A stretch of DNA of 5,395 nucleotides from Leptolyngbyaceae cyanobacterium M65_K2018_010 (GTDB lineage: Bacteria; Cyanobacteriota; Cyanobacteriia; Phormidesmidales; Phormidesmidaceae). How positions within the stretch are numbered: position 1 is the first letter of the stretch; every line of letters starts with the position of its first letter. Of this stretch, positions 1 through 5,395 are shown one piece after another. Under the pieces are notes generated by a model that had not been told where the DNA came from, made no database searches, and was given only the letters and a program-made list of their open reading frames with translations. A program made the translations under genes and the position numbers. The stretch covers positions 1 through 5,395 of the forward strand of contig DVEE01000519.1 of assembly GCA_015295885.1 (NCBI GenBank). Direction: 5' to 3'.

Positions 1-822
1 GGGCTTGGGAGCCTCTTGGCCGACAAAGGGGAGCAGAATAAACTCGGTAATGGCGGCTGGGTAGCCTGCCCTTTGGGCACTGCGTTGCAATTGGCGCAGG
101 TGTTCTAGGTGGCCGATCTGCTGGGCCGGGGTCTCAATGTGCCCCGATAGCATCGTGCTGGTGGTAGGCAGGCCCAGTTCATGGGCGAGACCGACAATTT
201 CTAGCCAGGTGGCAGTGTTAATTTTTTCCGGGCAGAGCACCTGCCGCACGGTATCATCCAGTACCTCTGCCGCCGTTCCCGGCAGAGAGTTGACCCCTGC
301 CTCCCTCAGAGCCAGCAACACCTGGCGATAGCTCAGGCCATCCTGCCGAGCGATGAACTGGACCTCCTGGGGGGAAAAGGCATGGAGGTGCAATTGGGGA
401 AACTGGTTCTTAATGGTTTCAACCAACTTCAGGTAGTAGCGCAGGGAACTACCCTCTAGTTTGGCGTAGGGGTTGAGCCCCCCCTGCATACAGATTTCCG
501 TGGCTCCCTGGGCGACCGCCTCGGTGGCCTTTTCTAGGATGGGAGCAAAGTCGAGCCAGTAGGCTCCGGCGGCATCCCGGTCGCGGCGAAAGGCACAAAA
601 GCTACAATGCTGCTCGCAAATATTGGTGTAATTGATGTTGCGATTGATCACGTAGGTGACCGGGTCGCCGACCTGGCGCTGCCGAAGGCCATCGGCGGTG
701 GTGCGCAGGGCTTCCAGGTGTTCGGGGTGGGTCGCTTGCAACAGGGTGAGTCCCTCGGCGGGGGTCAGGTCTGCCCCAGCCCGGGCCCGGTCTAGAACGG
801 TCTGGATTGCCGTGTCAGCCAT
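1..822 (-). CDS. cofH: CofH-type FO synthase subunit, radical SAM enzyme (3' end cut by window)
   Basis: Radical SAM enzyme 5-amino-6-(D-ribitylamino)uracil--L-tyrosine 4-hydroxyphenyl transferase. It joins a tyrosine-derived hydroxybenzyl group to the flavin precursor; CofG then closes the ring to give FO (8-HDF), the deazaflavin chromophore of F420 and of some cyanobacterial photolyases. The frame is open for 274 codons from the ATG at 822 to the window edge. The [4Fe-4S]/SAM motif CxxxCxxC is complete (C69, C73, C76). Family signatures follow in the expected order: CMQGGLNP (111-118), HAFSPQEV, NSLPGTAAEVL and TTSTMLSGHIET. Full-length relatives are about 370-400 residues, so roughly 100 C-terminal residues lie outside. 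The start is the only ATG near the N-terminus, and an in-frame stop lies upstream at 849-847. No clear Shine-Dalgarno precedes it. It lies 90 nt after the serine hydrolase gene on the same strand. MqnC/MqnE (futalosine pathway) are related families, but the GTAAE and QGG contexts favour CofH. Confidence 0.93.
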   Translation of the reverse strand, partial: MADTAIQTVLDRARAGADLTPAEGLTLLQATHPEHLEALRTTADGLRQRQVGDPVTYVINRNINYTNICEQHCSFCAFRRDRDAAGAYWLDFAPILEKATEAVAQGATEICMQGGLNPYAKLEGSSLRYYLKLVETIKNQFPQLHLHAFSPQEVQFIARQDGLSYRQVLLALREAGVNSLPGTAAEVLDDTVRQVLCPEKINTATWLEIVGLAHELGLPTTSTMLSGHIETPAQQIGHLEHLRQLQRSAQRAGYPAAITEFILLPFVGQEAPKP

Positions 823-912
823 GGTGGATCTGTAGCTACCTGGAAACTACCTGGAAACAGGTGGACAAACTGCCGGAAGGGAGGTGATTCCGATCTAGGT
901 TGAAACCTCCCC
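823..912 (-). other. Structured intergenic leader between the serine hydrolase gene and cofH
   Basis: This 90-nt gap holds several inverted repeats that cannot all fold together. Read on the minus strand, GGGAGGT right after the upstream stop codon (911-905) can pair with ACCTCCC (885-879), giving a stem of up to 9 pairs that includes the last base of the stop codon. AGGTT and AACCT (908-904 and 901-897) form a competing short dyad. CGGAA and TTCCG (892-888 and 878-874) enclose TCACCTCCC. ACCTG and CAGGT (862-858 and 853-849) flank a TTTC loop. No U-tract follows any stem, so I do not call an intrinsic terminator. It may be a translational or processing element for cofH; this is inference only. 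Confidence 0.35.
836..857. repeat. Perfect tandem repeat, 2 x 11 bp
   Basis: CTACCTGGAAA occurs twice back to back (836-846 and 847-857) within the cofH leader, 14 nt upstream of the cofH start codon. The second copy also forms the left arm of the ACCTG/CAGGT hairpin. The repeat could be a simple duplication or a paired regulator or RNA site. Confidence 0.7.
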
Positions 913-2796
913 TTAGCCCGGAGGCACTTGGTCGCCGGGGGCGGTGGCCGGGGGCGAACTTGCGGGTGGGGTCTCCAGGCTACCCCCAGGGGCCACTCCG
1001 GAACCCTCGGGAACTGGTTCCCCTGGCTGAGCCGGACTGACACCGGCCTCCCCAGGAGGGGCCGGATAGGAGGTGCTACCATCGGGCGACCCTGGGCTAG
1101 GCGGGCGGCCTACGGGGGCGAGGGGCTGGTTCATTTCAGCGTGGGTGGTCTCCGTCAGGCGGCGAATCAGTTCGCTGGCTCGCCCATCGTTATTGGGCCG
1201 TTGTACCAGGATGGCTAACACGTAGCGTTGGCCATTGGGGGTATCCACCAGGGCCACATCACCTAGGGCCATGGCAATATCACCGGTTTTATTGGCCACG
1301 ATGGAACCATCGGTCAGGCTAAAGGGAATCATGCTGCGGTTGACGGTCCGCTGCATGATGCTGAACAAGCGATCGCGGGAGCGGGGAGATAACAACTCTC
1401 CCTGATCCAGCAACCCCATTAACAGGGCCAAATCGCGAGCACTGGTGGTATTGGTACCCTCCAGGTCTGGCAGGGGACTGCGGAGCACGGTGGATTCCAG
1501 ACCCCAGGCGGCAAATAGCTGGTTTAAGGCTTCTTGCCCGCCCAGGGCATCAATCATCATGTTGGTGGCGGTGTTATCGCTGTGGATAATCATGCGGGTA
1601 GCTACCTCCAGGGCGGTGTATTCACTGCCTGGGGCATCATTGGCCATGCTGCCAGATCCTCCCGCCAACTGCTGCTCTTGCAATACGAGGGCTTGGTTGA
1701 GGGCAATAGCCCCCGCATCCACCTGGTGCAAAAAGGCGACTAGAATAGGCACCTTAATGGTGCTGGCTGCGGCTACAACCTTACTGCCCTCCATGTCCAC
1801 GTAGCGACCAGAGTCCAGATCAAGGGCGTAGAGCACCGGCGTTAGCCCCGGGGTTAACGTTGCCAGTTGTTCTAGTTGGGCCTTCAGCCGGGTCAGTTCG
1901 CTGGTTGGTTGCAGGCTGGCCACCGAGGTGGCTCCGGGACCGACCAACCGGGAACGGGGGGATGAGGGGGTGGGCATGGCCGAGGAGCCAGCCGTTCCCC
2001 CGCCAGAGGTTGAGGCCAGGTGGTTGGGACTGAGGACCGACAGTAGGGTACCGGCGATCGCGGCGACCCCAACCCCCAGAATCATCAGCCGAATTAAATA
2101 GAGAACCGGCAGTGGAGGTTTAGCTAAACGACGGCGACCAAAGGAAGTACGGAACCGGGGCCGATTTTCCCTCAGCCGGTTGGCCGAGGCGGGAGCAGGG
2201 GCCAAGGCGGTTGAACTGGCTAAATGTTGAGGGGCCAGGGTAGCGGCTTGGGTCTCGGTCCGGGCAGGACGACTCCGCAACGGAGTTACCTTGGACCCCC
2301 TAGGGGTGGCGGCAGTCCTAGGGAAGGGGGCGGCCGCAGAACTGTGGGGATGAACCTGTAGAGGTGGCTCTGGGGTGGGGCCCTTGGCCAGGGGTCGGGG
2401 GTTAGCCCTAGGGGCTGAAGCAGGGCCAGAACCTGCCTTGGCCGGAAACCGAGGCAGAGCCGTTTGCCGAGGCAAAGCCGGGGCACTTTCGGGGGGGGAC
2501 TCTGGAGCAGCCAGGCCAAAATCAGGTTTCATCTGCTTAAATTGACGCCATTGGTTTCTTTGCCGAGACATAGGGGAGGAGGGACGCAACAACCAGCTGG
2601 CCGCCCTAGGATTCTCCGGGCGCACCGCCGGGGAGGCCGATCCCGGCCCGGGTCCCACGTCTGGACGGTCACCCTCTACCGGGAAGGGACGAAACGGCCC
2701 TGGGCGGTGGGAGGACGGGGCGCCGTTAGCCCCAGAACCATTCAGCCGTTCCGGCGAACCAGAGGCCGCGTTAAAAGGATCGTCGTACTGTGCCAT
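913..2796 (-). CDS. Membrane-anchored class A beta-lactamase-family serine hydrolase with long disordered tails
   Basis: 627-residue protein. Residues 1-228 are low-complexity, rich in Pro, Ala, Ser and Arg and poor in acidic residues, ending in a basic patch (RRR near 221-223). One membrane segment follows (about 229-256), so the catalytic part should face the periplasm. The hydrolase domain (about 300-550) carries the superfamily motifs in order: S345-T-I-K348 (SxxK nucleophile), S406-D-N408 (SDN) and K503-T-G505 (KTG). The 61-residue spacing from SxxK to SDN matches class A enzymes (60 in TEM numbering). A canonical omega-loop Glu166/Asn170 pair is not recognisable; the region reads DLEGTNTTSARD and seems shortened. 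Residues 557-627 are a second Pro/Gly-rich tail. Such proteins may be beta-lactamases, penicillin-binding or esterase-like enzymes; the substrate cannot be told from sequence. The start at 2796 has a weak GAGAAG-type Shine-Dalgarno. M76 is an alternative start without one. It lies 58 nt after trmJ and may be co-transcribed with it. Confidence 0.88.
   Translation of the reverse strand: MAQYDDPFNAASGSPERLNGSGANGAPSSHRPGPFRPFPVEGDRPDVGPGPGSASPAVRPENPRAASWLLRPSSPMSRQRNQWRQFKQMKPDFGLAAPESPPESAPALPRQTALPRFPAKAGSGPASAPRANPRPLAKGPTPEPPLQVHPHSSAAAPFPRTAATPRGSKVTPLRSRPARTETQAATLAPQHLASSTALAPAPASANRLRENRPRFRTSFGRRRLAKPPLPVLYLIRLMILGVGVAAIAGTLLSVLSPNHLASTSGGGTAGSSAMPTPSSPRSRLVGPGATSVASLQPTSELTRLKAQLEQLATLTPGLTPVLYALDLDSGRYVDMEGSKVVAAASTIKVPILVAFLHQVDAGAIALNQALVLQEQQLAGGSGSMANDAPGSEYTALEVATRMIIHSDNTATNMMIDALGGQEALNQLFAAWGLESTVLRSPLPDLEGTNTTSARDLALLMGLLDQGELLSPRSRDRLFSIMQRTVNRSMIPFSLTDGSIVANKTGDIAMALGDVALVDTPNGQRYVLAILVQRPNNDGRASELIRRLTETTHAEMNQPLAPVGRPPSPGSPDGSTSYPAPPGEAGVSPAQPGEPVPEGSGVAPGGSLETPPASSPPATAPGDQVPPG
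1369..1376. repeat. HIP1 palindrome GCGATCGC
   Basis: Highly iterated palindrome common in cyanobacterial genomes. This copy lies in the serine hydrolase gene, over the Asp-Arg codons of the segment SRDRLF (residues 473-478). Confidence 0.9.
2054..2061. repeat. HIP1 palindrome GCGATCGC
   Basis: Second exact copy, inside the codons for the membrane segment (Ala-Ile-Ala) of the serine hydrolase. Confidence 0.9.
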
Positions 2797-2854
2797 AGAG
2801 AGTCTTCTCAGCCGTCGATATCACCGTGAAACCAAGTCAGCCCAAAACAAGTCT

Positions 2855-3628
2855 CTAGGGTGGCTGCTGGTTCGCACCTACAGCCCAGTTCACTTGCCTG
2901 AGAATGCCCCTCAGCATAGCCAATTCCTGTTGATTGGGCTCAGCTCGCTGCACCATTCGCCGCAGTTTGGCCATGCGGCTTGGGGCGGTATGGGGGTAAA
3001 GATAACCGATCTTGAGTAAAACGGCTTCTAAATCTTGATAAAATCCCTCAAGCTGTTCCAAGGGGGGAGGCGCAGTCCCCGCTGGGGGTAGGGGCTTGGG
3101 GACTGATGGCGGGGTTGCCCTCTCTAGGGCCAGACGATAGAGCCCATAACTACAAACCGCCACGGCCTGGGCCAAATTGAGGGATGGATAGTGGTCACTG
3201 GCAGGAATCCGAATCCAGCGCTGGGCGTGGAGAAGTTCTTCGTTACTGAGGCCCCGATCCTCAGGGCCAAAAATCAGAGCGGCCCCGTCCTGATCCTCTG
3301 GGGTGGGAGGCAGTAGCCAGGACAAGACCAATTCAGGAGGCTCCAGACGTTGCGGTTGCGGCGGCCAGCGCCCGGTGGTGGCGGCGGCTCTGCGACAACC
3401 CACCAGCGCGGCGGGCAGGGTGGGCACAATGGTAGCTCTACTCAGCACATCCTGACCATGGACGGCCATCTGGCGGGCTGGGGCGGAGGTGGGATCACAC
3501 TGGGGATTGACCAACACCAAGTGGCGCAGATCCATGTTTTTCATAATTCGGGCCGTGGCCCCCACGTTCAGGGCCCCGGCGGGCTCGACCAATACAATAC
3601 GGATGTGATCCAACTGCCCCAGCCCCAT
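2855..3628 (-). CDS. trmJ: TrmJ-like tRNA (Cm32/Um32) 2'-O-methyltransferase, SPOUT/TrmH family
   Basis: 257 residues, close to the ~245 of E. coli TrmJ. SPOUT-fold, SAM-dependent enzyme expected to methylate the ribose 2'-OH, most likely at position 32 of the tRNA anticodon loop, in the cytoplasm. The three SpoU motifs are present in order: motif 1 NVGATAR (21-27, with Asn21 and Arg27), motif 2 LIFGPEDRGL (118-127) and motif 3 PASDHYPSLNLAQAV (142-156), which forms the SAM-binding knot. The C-terminal part (about 185-247) is the helical extension typical of TrmJ/LasT rather than TrmL or RlmB; it includes GFYQDLEAVLLKIGYL and LRRMVQRAEP. The ATG at 3628 has an AGGA Shine-Dalgarno 7 nt upstream (3639-3636), which supports this start. 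The assignment to TrmJ and position 32 comes from family similarity; another SpoU methyltransferase specificity is possible. Confidence 0.9.
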   Translation of the reverse strand: MGLGQLDHIRIVLVEPAGALNVGATARIMKNMDLRHLVLVNPQCDPTSAPARQMAVHGQDVLSRATIVPTLPAALVGCRRAAATTGRWPPQPQRLEPPELVLSWLLPPTPEDQDGAALIFGPEDRGLSNEELLHAQRWIRIPASDHYPSLNLAQAVAVCSYGLYRLALERATPPSVPKPLPPAGTAPPPLEQLEGFYQDLEAVLLKIGYLYPHTAPSRMAKLRRMVQRAEPNQQELAMLRGILRQVNWAVGANQQPP

Positions 3629-3659
3629 GGGAAAATCCTGTGTTCCAACGATTGCCTAT

Positions 3660-3668
3660 GGTATAGCA
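3660..3668 (-). promoter_or_regulatory. Candidate extended -10 promoter element for trmJ
   Basis: The minus strand reads TGCTATACC, an extended -10 (TGn followed by TATACC, 4 of 6 matches to TATAAT). It lies about 31 nt upstream of the trmJ start codon and within the 164-nt gap after the response regulator. I see no good -35 hexamer; an extended -10 can work without one. This suggests trmJ, the hydrolase gene and cofH can be transcribed independently of the regulator. Confidence 0.35.
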
Positions 3669-3782
3669 ACCCTGCTTGGTATCGGCGATGCCACCGCCGC
3701 AGTGAGGCTGAGTTGGATGCCCAGGGGGCATTCGGATGGGATGGGACCGAGCCTGGTATCACTTTAGTGGCCAGGGAGTCGA

Positions 3783-3790
3783 GCGATCGC
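3783..3790. repeat. HIP1 palindrome GCGATCGC
   Basis: Third exact copy, the only intergenic one, two bases beyond the stop codon of the response regulator. Confidence 0.9.
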
Positions 3791-3792
3791 TG

Positions 3793-4506
3793 CTATCCCG
3801 GTTCATCCTCAAATCGATACCCGACCCCGGTCACCGTCTTGACGTAGGTGGGTTGCGAGGAATCGGGTTCTACTTTTTTGCGCAGGCGCGCGATGTGGGT
3901 GTCGACCACCCGTTCATCGCCAAAAAAGTCACTCCCCCAGAGCTTTTCAATCAGGTGCTGGCGGCTCCAGACCCGGCCTGGATAGCTCATAAAGGTGGCC
4001 AACAGGTCAAATTCCAGGGGGGTGAGATCCAGCAATTCCGGCTCTGCCTGGGGCAGATGTCGATGGGCCAGGCGCTGGGTTAAATCGACGCTAAAGTGAG
4101 CGGTTTTATAGATTTGGGAGGTGCTTTCAGGGCTATGGCGCAGGCTGCGGCGCAGCAGGGCCCTAACGCGAGCCACCAATTCCCGTGGACTAAAGGGTTT
4201 GACTAGGTAGTCGTCGGCGCCGGTAGAAAGGCCAATGATGCGGTCGATTTCCTCGCCGCGGGCGGTCAGCATCAAAATATAGGGGTCCTTAGCCCCTGGC
4301 CCCTGGCGAATACGGGTGCAAACCTCCAAGCCATCCAGCTTGGGCAGCATCACATCTAGGATGATTAAATCCGGTTGCAGGGTTTGCTGGTAGCGTAGGG
4401 CTGTTTCACCATCTTCACAAACCTCACAGGTAAAGCCTTCTTTTTCTAAATACAGCCGAATCAGGTGGGCAATTTCGGCTTCATCCTCAACGATTAAGAT
4501 CACCAC
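3793..4506 (-). CDS. OmpR/PhoB-family DNA-binding response regulator
   Basis: 237 residues, the usual length. The receiver domain (1-~118) has the acidic pocket E7-D8-E9, phospho-acceptor D51 (in LIILDVMLPKLDG), the switch Thr81 (LTA) and Lys103 in KPFSPREL. These are all the residues needed for phosphotransfer from a histidine kinase. A ~15-residue linker leads to a winged-helix domain (about 133-235), with LTPLEFDLL at the start, the recognition helix around 197-213 (DERVVDTHIARLRKKVE) and the terminal hairpin TVTGVGYRFE. It is expected to act as a phosphorylation-dependent transcription factor. The sequence is not obviously RpaA or RpaB, and no partner kinase lies in the window, so the target signal is unknown. 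The start is one of two tandem GTG codons (4506 or 4503). No ATG lies in frame before the upstream stop at 4569-4567, and GGTGAT (4515-4510) can serve as the Shine-Dalgarno, with better spacing for 4503. Confidence 0.93.
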   Translation of the reverse strand: MVILIVEDEAEIAHLIRLYLEKEGFTCEVCEDGETALRYQQTLQPDLIILDVMLPKLDGLEVCTRIRQGPGAKDPYILMLTARGEEIDRIIGLSTGADDYLVKPFSPRELVARVRALLRRSLRHSPESTSQIYKTAHFSVDLTQRLAHRHLPQAEPELLDLTPLEFDLLATFMSYPGRVWSRQHLIEKLWGSDFFGDERVVDTHIARLRKKVEPDSSQPTYVKTVTGVGYRFEDEPG

Positions 4507-4660
4507 GGCATCACCATTTCCCAGGGGTTTGCTGCAATTTGGTTGACTCGGATTTTCAACCTTGCACTAGCATACTCACAAGGCTATCCCCAAGAACGGA
4601 GCCGCAGGGTGACTCAGGGGCTTGATCCAGCGACCAAAAATTGTCTAACTTGTTGAACCT
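4507..4660. promoter_or_regulatory. Divergent intergenic region with dyad-symmetric candidate operator
   Basis: This 154-nt region must hold the promoters for the response regulator (leftward) and the membrane protein gene (rightward). It contains an exact inverted repeat, GGTTGA-N9-TCAACC (4541-4561), a plausible operator. On the plus strand TTGACT (4543-4548) resembles a -35, but the -10 candidates (TAGCAT at 4568-4573, CATACT at 4571-4576) have poor spacing. On the minus strand TATGCT (4575-4570) is a weak -10. No HLR1-type repeat (the RpaB site) was seen. Promoter positions are therefore uncertain. Confidence 0.35.
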
Positions 4661-5395
4661 ATGGCCTTCTCTTCACCTTCCATCGACTTTAGTCTGGCCT
4701 CCCTGAGCCAGGCACTGTCTGCCAGGGTCACAGCGTTGGGGTTAGGGGCTGATCTGCAGGTAGATTGCTGGGCAAGGGCCGGGTACCTGATCGTGATTGG
4801 CCAGCACCTGGCACCGGAAGCTCGCGATCCTGACCAGGTTTTGACTGATCTCCAGGGTCTTCTTGCAGATTTGATGCCGCATTGGGATTGGGCCGACTCC
4901 CCCTGGGCCGACTCGTCGGTGGTGCCGGTCAGACTCTATCTAAAACTCAAGACTGCCCCTCGGCCCTACGCCCTGGGTAGTTTTGACTGGAGGCCCGAAG
5001 GGGATGGGAGGGGGCCTAGCGATCCGGATTCTCCTCTGCTGGACTCCGCTTCGGAATTGGGACTGTGGGAAGAGGGACAGGTTTTAACCGCACCAGAATC
5101 CGCCGGGGATCAGTCCCTGGCCCTGCCAGAAACCGCCATTCAACCGCCAGCCCCCTCCCTCTGGGCAAAACAGGGTCGCCAATTGGTTGACCAAACCGGG
5201 CAGTTTTTGCGCCACTACTGGGGCTTTGGGGTCGCGGGGCTGATTTTGCTAGGCAGCGGCATTTTTGCCTATGCCCTGACCCGGCCCTGCGTGGTGGGTA
5301 GCTGCGATCGCCTAGGCAAGGCCGATGAGTATTACCAGATTGCCGAGGCTACCCTGAAGGCTCAACCCAACTGCACCGCGGTCAAAAAATCCGGC
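4661..5395 (+). CDS. Uncharacterised single-pass membrane protein with periplasmic Cys pair (3' end cut by window)
   Basis: Open for 245 codons from the ATG at 4661 to the window edge, with an in-frame stop upstream at 4646-4648. I do not recognise a named family; it resembles conserved hypothetical membrane proteins of cyanobacteria. Residues 1-~105 look folded (alternating hydrophobic and charged segments, with VRLYLKLKTAPRPYALGSF near 90-108). Residues ~110-165 are acidic and Pro/Ser-rich, probably a flexible linker. A membrane segment lies at about 186-207, preceded by Lys170, Arg173 and Arg184. That predicts a cytoplasmic N-terminus and a periplasmic C-terminus. Immediately after it come C210-VVGS-C215 and a helical stretch (KADEYYQIAEATLKAQPNC) that could begin a TPR-like or coiled region. 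No Shine-Dalgarno is visible (ACTTGTTGAACCT precedes the ATG). It is divergent from the response regulator, which may control it. The missing C-terminus may hold the informative domain. Confidence 0.82.
   Translation, partial: MAFSSPSIDFSLASLSQALSARVTALGLGADLQVDCWARAGYLIVIGQHLAPEARDPDQVLTDLQGLLADLMPHWDWADSPWADSSVVPVRLYLKLKTAPRPYALGSFDWRPEGDGRGPSDPDSPLLDSASELGLWEEGQVLTAPESAGDQSLALPETAIQPPAPSLWAKQGRQLVDQTGQFLRHYWGFGVAGLILLGSGIFAYALTRPCVVGSCDRLGKADEYYQIAEATLKAQPNCTAVKKSG
5304..5311. repeat. HIP1 palindrome GCGATCGC
   Basis: Fourth exact copy, covering the Cys215-Asp-Arg codons of the membrane protein. It overlaps by one base a CCTAGG palindrome (5311-5316). Confidence 0.9.

Noticed and set aside
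2464..2829. 121-codon plus-strand open frame opposite the hydrolase N-terminus
   Set aside because: Arg/Gly-rich frame complementary to the proline-rich coding strand, no domain and no ribosome binding site; shadow frame.
3717..3731. Hairpin ATGCCC-AGG-GGGCAT as terminator of the response regulator gene
   Set aside because: A 6-bp stem with a 3-nt loop and no U-tract on the minus strand; not a Rho-independent terminator.
3674..3760. Near-direct repeat GCTTGGTATC (3674) and GCCTGGTATC (3751)
   Set aside because: Only a 10-mer with one mismatch, 77 bp apart and outside any recognisable promoter geometry; likely chance.
3752..3775. Imperfect stem-loop CCTGG...CCAGG with inner CACT/AGTG after the response regulator stop
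   Set aside because: It could fold, but it is followed by CTCGGTCCC rather than a U-run, so a terminator call is not supported.
3350..3847. 165-codon open frame on the plus strand opposite trmJ and the end of the response regulator
   Set aside because: It lies antisense to two genes with clear family motifs, has low-complexity Gly-rich content and no recognisable domain; it is a shadow of GC-rich coding sequence.
3793..4506. Naming the response regulator RpaA, RpaB, ManR or SphR
   Set aside because: The sequence does not match what I recall of RpaA or RpaB, and the others cannot be separated without alignment; left unnamed.
913..4506. A single novel multi-gene defence or biosynthetic system
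   Set aside because: The genes belong to well-known, functionally unrelated families, and no shared regulatory or domain link ties them together beyond possible co-transcription.

Overview
The window looks like cyanobacterial chromosome. It is moderately GC-rich (roughly 55-60% by eye) and carries four copies of the palindrome GCGATCGC (HIP1, characteristic of many cyanobacteria), where random expectation would be well under one. The gene set also fits: a CofH-type deazaflavin synthase, a TrmJ-like RNA methyltransferase, an OmpR-type response regulator, and a serine hydrolase of the class A beta-lactamase superfamily. I cannot name a genus with confidence.

Layout from right to left. A plus-strand gene starts at 4661 and runs off the right edge. 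It encodes an unrecognised single-pass membrane protein with a Cys-X4-Cys pair just after the membrane segment. Divergent from it, on the minus strand, lie an OmpR/PhoB-family response regulator (4506-3793), a TrmJ-like tRNA 2'-O-methyltransferase (3628-2855), a membrane-anchored beta-lactamase-fold serine hydrolase with a very long proline/basic-rich cytoplasmic tail (2796-913), and cofH (822 to the left edge, C-terminus missing). The last three minus-strand genes are separated by 58 and 90 nt and may be co-transcribed. The 164-nt gap between the regulator and trmJ holds a plausible separate promoter.

The four complete or near-complete minus-strand genes do not form one obvious pathway: signal transduction, tRNA modification, cell envelope and deazaflavin (FO/F420) cofactor synthesis. 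I see no CRISPR array, rRNA, tRNA, insertion sequence, phage gene or convincing intrinsic terminator. The most unusual items are the architecture and shortened omega-loop region of the serine hydrolase, a 90-nt leader before cofH with alternative hairpins and an anti-Shine-Dalgarno-like element, and the uncharacterised membrane protein divergent from the regulator. I did not find convincing evidence of a wholly new system.
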